Below are positions 8,909 to 18,100 of a DNA stretch of 24,255 bases, one piece after another. Below the pieces are notes generated by a model. It did not search any database. It was not told the DNA's origin and saw nothing but the letters and a program-made list of their open reading frames with translations. How positions within the stretch are numbered: the stretch's first letter is position 1; every line of letters starts with the position of its first letter. The position numbers and the translations under genes are program-made. Origin of the DNA: Condylostoma magnum (Eukaryota; Ciliophora; Heterotrichea; Heterotrichida; Condylostomatidae); contig CAKKTI010000289.1 of assembly GCA_920105805.1 (NCBI GenBank), positions 1,944-26,198 of the forward strand. The letters run 5' to 3'.

Positions 8909-11900
8909 ATGGTATAAATCGCTTTGATTTTACTAATGGTGACAAGTTACTAGCCAGCAGTTCTTATTTCTCGTTAAAACCTAAATTATGATAAATTTCC
9001 AGTGGAGATAGTACAACAAGCTTCTCTAGATCTAAAATCCGTCTCGCAAAGCCTTTAAGACAGCAATCCAATATTTCTAGCTGCAGATAGCTTTATAGAA
9101 AATCTCGTAAAAATACCATCTGACAAGACAGTAATAAACATCTCCAATATCGATCTGAAAAATAGCCAATACATCATCTAAGGTGAAAACACAACTCAAA
9201 TTCCATAAGCGGTTTCTTCCCTTTTAAAACACTTCAATTGAGATAAAAAGTTTGTTTTTGTTGCTGATTCGAGAATTCAATTCCAGTAGATGTAGCAGAA
9301 GGTGATATAAATACTAGGAAGTAACAATATTTACAACATTAACGTGTTCTATTAGACTACATCAGAACTAATTCTGAATCACATCCAATCCAGAACAAAG
9401 ATCCAAGGCTATAAGTTTTTTGTATGTATCTCTGACTGATAACTATGCAGAAACGTATAAACGGCTATAAAAGATGCGAGATTGAATAGAGCTGGAGTTC
9501 TTTTTATAGCTGTTAATGAAGGCTGTGCCAAAGTTGATATGATTGGTGCAATTTGCTTAAGATTATCTCAGTTTCACCCTACAGTAGTGAAAGATGAGTC
9601 ATCGTATGATTTGTTTAAGATTTACGATGATGCTGCTAGAGAAGCTTTAAGTACAGGGGCTTGTAGTCCTGTAATTCCCGAATGCATAGACAATGTGCTG
9701 AGGAATAAAGCAGATGAGATAACAAATAACTAAAGTATAAAAATATGGAATTTGTAGCAGGAAGGATGAAAAGAAGTTGGGAAATTTGATTAGTAGGAGC
9801 TGATTTTAACTGAAGATTTCATTTTTCCAGGAGAAACTTAAAATATTCCAGATGGAGCAAATTTTAAGGTTAAAATAACAGGGAATAAAGATCCGAATGA
9901 GATAGATGGCTCAATCAACCCATAAGCACTGACTAATGCATTAGTATATGATATAATTGTTGACAGCTATAATCAAACTCAAGAAAAGCTTCCTTATATT
10001 GACATAGAAATATAATATTTGGAAGGATGTGGAGTATTGATAACTTCATATGAAACCTAGAAAAAATGTATTGAAGCTGTAGGAGGTGACTTGGGAGTTG
10101 CATGAATGTACAATTGGTTCCATATAGCTTTCTTTACTCTATTCGATGTTATTAGGGACCTTGATATTGATGTTCTTTTACTATGCCCTTATGACTCCAC
10201 AGGATTATTTGAAGATCCTGTTAAGTATTACAACTATGCTAACGCAGGATAAGAAGCTACATCAACATTTGTATTTATGTTTAAAGTCTTTTAGAAACTG
10301 GGATGGTACACTGCAAACTTCTGGTCTTTAGATGCATATCCTGAATACTCATAGCTACTAAAGTATGCAGCTGGGTTAGAAAAGTACTAAATTCTTAATA
10401 TAGACCAATATCCTTAAAAATATACATAAACAGTTGAGGAATTTGAAGACAAAAACGGAGAATTTATAGATGAAAATATTGAGTCTAATAATTTAATCCT
10501 ATAAGGCCTAATGATACCCTAGGACTACTGGCTAATAGTAAATGCCTTTTACTAGAGGGGATATAAAGACAGGTTTATGCTGCTTTAAGCCTAAACATAT
10601 GTAAAGGAGATCTATTCACCTCCTGGATATGAGTTTCTTGAAGATTTTTATGACGGAGGACTTGGCTTAGATTTCAGGTCATATGAAACTGAAAGAGGAC
10701 AATGGCTATACTAAATCCTAATGGATAGATATTAACATGCTGATACTCAACAGTGCTAGTAAGCCGACATTGTTTTCTGGGTACTTGAAGCTATGAATTA
10801 CTGCTTTTATAGAGGATTAGACTACGAGGATCCGAAATAATTAAAGTCTTTAATGATTCAGAAGTTCTTTTAAGGGTGTAGTAGGAGTTTGCTGATGTAT
10901 GGGGATAGGAATATAGGAACATCAGACTTCTTGAGGTTAACTAGTCTTATGATTGTGAATGATGACATAGTAGAAAGACACTTTTTAGAGTTTGACGCTA
11001 TGACCTCTACTGCCATAACTTATGTTGATGAGAAAAATGGCTTTAAGCATATTTGACCAGATGGCACTACTAATGTTCCTTTACCGTTCATTTCTTCTGA
11101 ACATGACTGCCATTATGAGGAGTCTATTGTTGATGAAGCTTAGGTTCTCAATATATGCATGTTTGCTGTATTAACTGTACTACTTTCTATTGTAGCTTTA
11201 GTTATCTATCATCTAAGAAAGAAGTTTAAAATAATGAAAATTGAGACTTAAATGCTAGTAAGTTGATAGGATATTATCACACTTATTGGATTTGTAGCAG
11301 AGGGAATATAGTATATAGTATTATCTACTAATATAATATAGTTAATTCCTACCTAAATTGCTATGTTTTTGAATTTAGCTGTATTAAAATTTGATCCTGA
11401 GCTTAATTTTGTTTAAATGAGTTATCACTTAGCTTAAATATTATGCTATGGGCTGATTGTGTTCTATATTATAATAATAATTGGCCAACACATTTACCAC
11501 AAAAACGATTACAGAGCTTACATTTTCTTCCGCTTAGGCGAATGTTTACTTTAAATAGGGAATAATATTACTGTTATTCCTGTAATGATTTTGCTTCTAG
11601 AAAATCATCGATGCTATAGAGGAGAGAGTTATAATAAAGTCAACTTAGAATTAGATTGTGATATACCGTGTTACGAAGGATATCATTAAATTGAGTTGAT
11701 AATTAGCTCTGTACTAGTAGTGATATATGGAGTAGCATCGGCTTTCTCTTCAATTGATTAGTACAGATACTCATATTATCTCAAAATAGCTCAACCAGAG
11801 CAGCTTTATCTACTAGAACGCTTTATCTTTAAAATGATGTTTATACTTGCTACTGGATTAGATATTTTTGAAGAGAATCTGAGGAATTGGGTATGTTGTT

Positions 11901-12307
11901 CTTTATTATTTGCCTAGTTAATCGTATCTTACTACATGAATGGCTATAATGACAAAGTTTTTAATCAATTACAAGTATTTTCTTACTTTGTATCATTTTA
12001 ATTCGTACTGTATCTATCAATTCTATATCAATTTGCAGATAATTCTTCTCTAGAGATAAATATAACAGCATGGGCTATTATTTTATCATGTGCTGTTATA
12101 TTTGCTATATATATGAAATACATAGCCAAGTGAAACATTGTATTCCCTAAGAAAACTAGGGTTGAGAACCTTATAAGATTTGTATTCAATAGAGTTGAGT
12201 ATGATTTACACCAGACAGATTTGGATTAAGCTAATGAGCATTTTAAGGAACTGTTTCAAAGTTCTTAAAGATTTTACATCAAATACAGAAAGCTAAATAG
12301 ATCCTGA
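8909..12307 (+). CDS. Large receptor-like membrane protein: ANF/PBP1-like ectodomain plus C-terminal multispan domain
   Basis: A single 1,132-residue frame with no intron. Residues 1-18 ('MVQIALILLMVTSYQPAV') look like a signal peptide. The ectodomain to about residue 745 contains two stretches resembling ligand-binding ANF/PBP1 lobes. Around residues 100-120 is 'SSLLKHFNWDKKFVFVADS', and around 374-475 'CGVLITSYETQKKCIEAVGG' is followed by 'FVFMFKVFQKLGWYTANFWS', like the 'F.WT.V.' signature of receptor guanylyl cyclases and class C GPCRs. About 7-8 membrane segments follow from residue 747, the last being 'WAIILSCAVIFAIYMKYIAKW'. The 'CYEGYHQIELIISSVLVVIY' region recalls C-terminal membrane domains of giant ciliate surface proteins. 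No cyclase, kinase or channel pore is visible. It ends at TGA 12305-12307 after a short basic tail. A surface sensory role is inference. Confidence 0.75.
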
Positions 12308-12377
12308 TTAGTTATTAATATTTGTGACCCTTTTAATATATATTACAAACTTATAAATAAAAACACTAAATTAATGA

Positions 12378-13331
12378 CTAAACTAATTTAAGTAATTTTA
12401 TCGCCGCTTCTCTTGGCAAAATCTGTTTATCCCTTAGGCTTTACTGAATTTCTGCATATTCACTCTACTTTCTAATTTCGAATAATCTCCTTTGCACCAG
12501 GTCTTAAAACATACTCTCGGAATTCTATAATGCCTATTACTATCTCTTTGCCTCAATCTAATTCTCTAACTTGTTCTAAGCTAGCTATATAACATCTCAT
12601 AACTTATCAATATTGATACCCTGTGTAGCAGATGTAAGTATCACTCTTGGTAGTCAGTTCTAATACTTTCTCAAATTAAACGATACAGCAGTACTTAACG
12701 CAGCCTTTTACTGCAATCCTCTTTCTTGATTAGGAGGCTCTGATTTATTTACACATAAAATATCTGAGATTTCCATAATTCCCTTCTTAATTCCTTATAA
12801 AAAGTCCCCTCCAAACGGAGTAGTAACAAATATGACTAAATCGCATACTTTATCAATAGCAGTTTCATTCTAGCCTAGTCCTACAGTTTCTATGATTATA
12901 GGGTTATATCCAGCAGCCTCGCACAGTTGAATTGATTCTGATGTAGTTGAGATTATCCCACCTAGTTGTCCTTTAGTGGGAGAGGGTCTTATGTACGCCT
13001 CACTACTGTTGCTTAGATCTTGCATGCGTGTTTTATCCCCTAGAATTGATCCTCCGTAAATTGCTGAGGAAGGGTCCATGGCCAGCACTGCTGGCCTATA
13101 GTTTTTGTTTATTAAATGAAGACCAAACGTTTCTATAAGAGATGATTTACCAGCGCCGGGTGCACCACAGAAACCTATACGAATTGTGTTATTCTATATT
13201 GGAATGTTACGCATTAATTCAACCGCTTTTAATTAGTGTTAGGCATTTGTACTCTCTATTAGTGTTATTGCCTTGGAAAGGGCTACTCTATTATTACTTT
13301 GAATACCATGCAATATCTAGGCTATATTCAT
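12378..13331 (-). CDS. MMAA: MeaB/MMAA-type GTPase (methylmalonyl-CoA mutase chaperone)
   Basis: G3E-family GTPase that gates adenosylcobalamin delivery to methylmalonyl-CoA mutase and protects it, in propionate and branched-chain catabolism, usually mitochondrial. The product has about 317 residues, close to bacterial MeaB. It shows the family N-terminal helix ('RVALSKAITLIEST'), the P-loop 'GFCGAPGAGKSS' with Lys62, 'VLAMDPSSAIYGGSILGDK', 'RMQDLS', 'IIETVGLGQNE' (switch II region), and a C-terminal dimerisation helix. The guanine motif reads 'NKSE' where most members have NKAD, a conservative Asp-to-Glu change worth noting. There is no clear presequence. I end it at TAG 12380-12378. The first in-frame TGA lies beyond the end of the convergent receptor gene, and the intervening 33 codons hold six UAR codons. 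The methylmalonyl-CoA mutase itself is not in this window. Confidence 0.93.
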
Positions 13332-13674
13332 ATTTTTAGATTTGATTTATTTTTTTTATGTTTTAAGTATGTGAAGAGTAAAATGAGGGATTTAAAGAGT
13401 GGATTGTTTATCTATGTTTTATACTATAAAGAGTAAAATGAGGAATTTAAAGAGAAAACTTGTTTAATCTATGTTATATAATTAACTTCTGGTATGTATA
13501 CCTTATGCAAACTTACTTGCTATTTCTCAATATGTCAATCTAAATTCCTCCATCTAGGCCATAATAATAAATGGATTTCTGAAAGTTAAATCCAAAAATG
13601 ACGGGAGAAGTTGAGTCTCAGCTGTTTACATAGTTGGGAATTATACTCCCTAAATAATTAAATAACTTTAACAT
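13332..13674. promoter_or_regulatory. Divergent intergenic region between MMAA and kinase genes
   Basis: A 343-nt divergent spacer, the longest clear head-to-head region here. It should contain both promoters. A T-rich run follows the MMAA start, then a 55-bp tandem duplication (listed separately), then about 190 nt with nothing recognisable apart from 'CCTCCATCTAGGCC' near 13547. No coding frame in it looks protein-like. Confidence 0.5.
13374..13483 (+). repeat. Two tandem copies of a 55-bp unit
   Basis: Unit 1 (13374-13428) and unit 2 (13429-13483) both begin AAGAGTAAAATGAGG and share 'ATTTAAAGAG' and 'AATCTATGTT/TATCTATGTT' segments at the same spacing. They differ at several positions, so the duplication is not brand new. 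Each unit also has the short internal echo AAAGAG. The repeat sits between two divergent start codons. Confidence 0.8.
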
Positions 13675-15451
13675 ATGGATAATCTTAACATCATAGAGAC
13701 CTTTAGGGATACGCAGGAGCGGAGAATTTACAAGTTCTTAGATTCCCAAGGCAGACCCTTTGTTTTAAAGTAGTACAACATAAGCCAACTAGCTCCATAT
13801 GCCCTAGAAAGCCTGAAAGACTACTGTGAATAGCTAACTGCTCTAAGGCATCCTCATATTGTCAACTATTACCATTGATATATAAAGGACAACTACCTTT
13901 CTATTATTGTTGACTTTGCTGCCAATGGTGATCTTTGATCGTATATACAGCAATTGATATAGAGACAAACTTTTCTAACTGAAGAGCAGATATGAAAAAT
14001 ATGCTATCAGATTTTTAGAGCAGTTAGGTACTTACATTCAGAGAAGATTACGCATAGGGATATTCAAACTAAAAACATGTATTTAAGTGAGACTTACTAA
14101 ATATAGCTCGGGTATTTTGGACTAAGTGAGCTATAAGGAAAAGCAATTAAGAAATTTGAGTCTAAAGTTGGAAGCAAGTATTTCAAAAGCCCTGAATTCT
14201 ATACAAAATAACCAGAAGGAGTCAAATCAGATATATGAGGATTTGGCTGTGTAGTATATAATCTTAAAAATCTAGAAAAGCCGTTTGATGGTAAATAAAT
14301 ACTAGACCTTGCCTGTAATATAGTTAAAAGGTCTAAACTACCCTAATTCAATATCTGCTCTAGTAGACTTGAAAAGTTTTTAAAAGAATTGATGCAAAAA
14401 AACCCTCAAAACCGCCCTAATCTACCAAGAATTGAAAAATTTATACCCAAAGTAATTAGAGACTAATATATAAGTCCAAATATAGGACAAACTCCTAAAA
14501 TTAAGCTTTAAAATAACTAAAAACACATTGAAAATAAAAGAACTACAATTTAAAAGACAATTGAATCAAAAATCTTACTTTTTGATAAATTTAATACTAA
14601 AAACGTCAAAGATCAGTTCTTATCTCGAAACTCTCGCATATTTTCCAGAATGCGCTAAAGAAGAGATAGAAAAACAGTTGTATATCAACCACATCGGTAA
14701 ATAGTATCCCGTGACAGCTACAATCTCTCAATTGATTACTCGTACAACCGGCCCTCAACCTCATTTAAAAGCTACACTACCAATACTAGCCACAGGAGGG
14801 CATTGAGTCCAGATAGCAAGATTTATATAAATTATCCTAGACTACCAAACAGAGTAAAATTAAGCTTAAAGGATTTAGTATAGATAAAAAATGAAAGTTT
14901 ATACAAATAGATTGCCGCATATTAAATTAAGTACTGTAAAATATATGGGAAGAATTAATCTTTAGTAGAAATATATGGAAATTCCATATGATAAAAAGAT
15001 TTGTATTAAGACTAGTAGTGTGTCACCTAAGCTTAAAAAGTGCAGTCTTAGAGGCTAAGGAATTACTTTATAATAAAAGTCTAATTCTACTTCTAACTCA
15101 AGATTTCAATCACCTTTGTAAACTTAAAGGAATAGCCCTTTTAATAGAAGTACTCTTTATGATAGAAGAAGCTAAACTGTAGAAACGACACCAAGGGAGA
15201 AGGTTTAAATTTTAGGGAAATTCAGTATATAAAATATAGTAGGAAGATTAACTCCTGAGTATATAAGTATGAATAATAGCTTGATTGTTTAGTAGTATAA
15301 AAATTTTGATGAGAAACTGTGCTATTCTAGAAATAGAAGAAAGGCTCAAACTATTAAATAAGCTTTGAAGTAGCCTTAGTATTTAACTCCAAGATAACTC
15401 AAGCATTTAATACATACTAATAAATACCTGCAGTTACTAAAGAATAGTTAA
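13675..15451 (+). CDS. NEK-like protein kinase homologue, probable pseudokinase
   Basis: About 583 residues if one short intron near 14854-14952 is removed. The kinase domain covers residues 1-265. It keeps the beta-3 lysine in 'PFVLKQYNI' (Lys32), 'HPHIVNYYHWYIKDNYLSII', the catalytic loop 'HRDIQTKNMYL' (Asp129, Asn present) and 'SDIWGFGCVVYNL', where Trp188 is TGA. The Gly-rich loop is missing (the N-terminus reads 'FRDTQERRIYKF') and the metal-binding Asp of DFG is Tyr ('LGYFGLSE', Tyr147). The loop Lys after HRD is Gln. Lost DFG Asp and glycine loop argue for no or weak catalysis. The C-terminal 320 residues are basic and Ser/Pro/Arg/Gln-rich ('RFQSPLQTQRNSPFNRS'), likely disordered. I end it at TAA 15449-15451; the first TGA is 15515-15517. 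Overall similarity is to NEK/SCYL-type kinases. Confidence 0.8.
14854..14878 (+). other. Candidate 25-nt intron in the kinase-like gene
   Basis: The reading frame that encodes the kinase domain and 'YPRLPNR' must shift by one before the Ser/Pro-rich tail beginning near 14940. A 25-nt stretch starting GTAAAATT and ending GATTTAG here has GT..AG ends and would correct the frame. A 22-nt alternative at 14931-14952 (GTACTG...GGGAAG) also works. I prefer the first for its better ends, but the choice is open, and a true frameshift or an assembly error is not excluded. Confidence 0.4.
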
Positions 15452-16135
15452 TATGTATAAATTGGTAAAATATGTTTATTCAACTTTAAAATAAGATTAA
15501 AGTATATAAGTATTTGAATATCTTTTATAAGTTAAATTGCAATGATCTTCTTATATTATTCATTTAATAAAAGTATTACCCCAATTTTTTAGGAGCAAGC
15601 GAATATTTACAATCTTGCTACTTTATACTACTTTAATTTTACTAGCTTATAGAGCGTTAAATATCTATCATGCTGTTATATTTACTAGCTATTTGAAGCT
15701 AAGATTTATTTTAAAACTTCTTATATAAAGCATTCATTTTCGAGATTGTTAAGTATCTATACTAATGCTGTTTAGAAATGCTATCCATAATTTCAACTAT
15801 TATGGCTAACATTTACAATAAATGAGATATTACATAACTAAGTAAAAAAGTATGCTCATAATCATAGAAAGTATACAGTCTATTAATCTTCCGATTATAA
15901 TTAGGTGCAGTCAATGAAAGTACATCTAGATTTGGGAGCCATAATCAATTGGGATAAAGCAGTATGTAAGTAAATAATAGTGTGAGTCTGATTTATAGTG
16001 TCCAAAACTATATTCAGATTTTGACTTAAGTTTAATCCATTATTCTGAGTGATACATTTTACTTAATTATAGGATCTAAAAATCAATTTTTGCTATAATC
16101 ATCATATTAATTTATATATAAAAGGCTTTGTATAT
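15452..16135. other. AT-rich gap between convergent genes, no supported gene
   Basis: About 680 nt. Because no codon is an unconditional stop, frames on both strands read through, but their translations are Ile/Tyr/Phe/Asn/Lys-rich with few Gly, Ala, Asp or Glu and many UGA codons, like translated spacer. A 147-codon + frame starting at ATG 15543 and a minus frame below 16440 were examined and not accepted. No RNA gene or repeat seen. Confidence 0.5.
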
Positions 16136-17662
16136 TCAGAGATACTTTTAGTAGAAAATTTATGTTTATATATCATTAATATTGAATGTACTTTTAAACA
16201 ATAATTACAAGTCTTCAGTTACTAAACATCTATAATACCTTTTATTATGAAATATGCTATGACTAAATTATAATTTAAGTTAGTCAATGGTTTCACTTAT
16301 ACTTTTATAGAAGGAAAGATTAGGATTGTACTTTCTATTGCAACTATGTAAAGCTATTGAGAATTATTTCTACATATATTTCACTGCTTGCTTTAATATC
16401 TGAGTAGGCAGCATGTTTGAACATATTTTTATAAATTGATTACAAAAACTTGTTATATAATGCAAATTAAAATACTAAATACCTAATAAAAACTGCTTAA
16501 TCTCGTTTAAATTTGTAAAAGTAATACTGCCTCCATGTGGAGTACTTAGAAATCTTTGCTAAGCTTACTATATCTCTTAAAACTAACTACAAAAGAGCGG
16601 AATACCACAATTGTAATTCAACTCTAATCAATTTGAGCAATTTTTCACAAGATCATAAATACCTTCATAACACAGGTTTGCTGCCCTAGTATAACGTTCT
16701 TGTGAAAGCCTTCTTACTACTAATCTTATAATATTTTATAAAGTTGAATTATTTTTCCTTTTCATTTACCTTATTAAATCTACAGCTCTCTTAAAATTTC
16801 AATGATATATCAAATTACCTAATATTAAAAGTTCTCGCTAATGCTCTACAGGACATCCTCCCACATAAACACCACAAATTTTACGAGTCCCGTCAATACT
16901 AATCAGAATAGGACTTCCAGACATACCAGAAGTCGCCGAATTCGTTATATCGATAGTATGATTTTCTTAACCTTTGCTTATAACCGACCCTATTGATACT
17001 ATTCTTTTATTTCCTTCAAAAAATGTATCATCTATAATCGACTCTATATCTTAATTATTTTTTAAAATTGGAGCAATATAATCGATTTATTGCATGTATA
17101 TAATAGGATACCCAATTATACTTACTTCATCTCCTGCTTCGATTTCGTAATCTTTTGCAATTTCTATCGAAAATTCCTCAAATTCACCATGGTAATTTCA
17201 TGGTATGGTTATTAGACACAGAGCTATGTCATCGGATAATGCATAGCTATTTCCGTTATTGCTTATCATTTCTCTGGCCAGATTGCAAAAGATTTTTACT
17301 GTATGCATCTCTATTCCAAAATTATCACTCATTTCTATACTAGGAGAAAAAGATACTTACTTTCAGAGGTCTAATTATTCCTTTACTGAATTGTAAACAC
17401 AATGGGCTGCTGTTAAAGCTAGCCCTACGATTCTTTTATTCTCTCAATAAAATGTGTTGTCTTTAGAGGCTATGAGGGAAAATGTCCCACCTCCTACGAT
17501 AAATCCAACTTTAGAAGCATTTGGTGTACTATCATTAGCAAGCATAGTAATTGATTAAGGTGTATAATAACTTTCTGAGTCTATTGAACCTGTTATGTAA
17601 TCCCCGAATCCCTTTGACATAATATTATAAGCAAGGGGGAAGTCTCCATTAAATGCTAACAT
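16136..17662 (-). CDS. Trypsin/V8-like serine protease with C-terminal extension
   Basis: A chymotrypsin-fold S1/S1B-type peptidase. The catalytic triad is visible: His87 in 'LTAAHCVYNS', Asp145 in 'ALSDDIALCLI', and Ser248 in 'SATSGMSGSPIL'. 'QVSFSPSIEMSDNFGIEMHT' matches the 'F.PG....YG' segment of V8/glutamyl-endopeptidase-like proteins. The start at ATG 17662 follows CTTATAA and gives no signal peptide, so an intracellular protease or a missed upstream exon is possible. The protease domain ends near residue 275. A Lys/Gln/Cys-rich helical extension follows. It could stop at TAG 16477-16475 (395 residues in all) or at TGA 16138-16136 (508 residues). I give the longer form because 'LPTQILKQAVKYMQKQ' and 'SISETIDQLKLQF' look protein-like, but the last 113 codons are uncertain. 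Function of the extension unknown. Confidence 0.8.
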
Positions 17663-18100
17663 TTTATAAGGAATTAGCGGATGCTAAAATATACATAATT
17701 AATTGAGATTTATTGAAGAAATTTCTTTCAATAGTATAAATGAACCAATAATTACTTCTACTATGATAGCAAAATAAATTCAAGAGACTTGTTCAGCTCA
17801 TAGAAGATGAGTATTAAGTTCTAGAAAAGCATTTAAAATAATTGCATTATTGTTGTACTTAGAATTTCTATTTTGATAGTGAAATTAAAACAGATTGAAT
17901 ACCAGCTTTATATATGGTAAATCAGAATAATTAACAACATGTATCAAGTAGATATGATAACTTTTGATTATCAACTTTATGTAAAATATAATAGATTTCT
18001 TTTATATACAATTACTTTAATACTTTAGTAATTAACAGGTTATATAGATTAATCAACTTAACGTCTATCATTTTCAATATACCATCTTAATTAAATTTAC
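17663..18100. other. Divergent gap between protease and ChAPs genes
   Basis: About 438 nt of AT-rich DNA between two head-to-head genes, which must hold both promoters. One small + strand frame (17740-17967) inside it looks partly protein-like and is listed separately with low confidence. Nothing else is recognisable. Confidence 0.45.
17740..17967 (+). CDS. Possible small ORF of 75 residues
   Basis: From ATG 17740 to TGA 17965-17967 the translation contains a charged helical stretch ('NKFKRLVQLIEDEYQVLEKH') and 'DSEIKTDWIPALYMVNQ', which look more protein-like than the flanking spacer. Two internal UGA would be Trp. It lies 134 nt before the ChAPs start on the same strand and is not in its frame. 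No family recognised; chance cannot be excluded. Confidence 0.25.

Noticed and set aside
14973-14989. Perfect inverted repeat ATATGGAA-A-TTCCATAT
   Set aside because: It lies inside the coding sequence of the kinase-like gene and such short AT-rich palindromes are expected by chance.
15543-16440. Readable frames on both strands in the gap after the kinase-like gene
   Set aside because: With no unconditional stop codon every frame is open. These have spacer-like composition and a UGA density no lower than chance.
17340-17360. 21-nt GT..AG stretch in the protease gene, starting GTAAGT and ending CTCCTAG on the minus strand
   Set aside because: It looks like an ideal intron, but it is in frame, and the unspliced reading 'QVSFSPSIEM' matches the conserved 'F.PG' segment of V8-like proteases. 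I kept it as coding, though splicing cannot be excluded.
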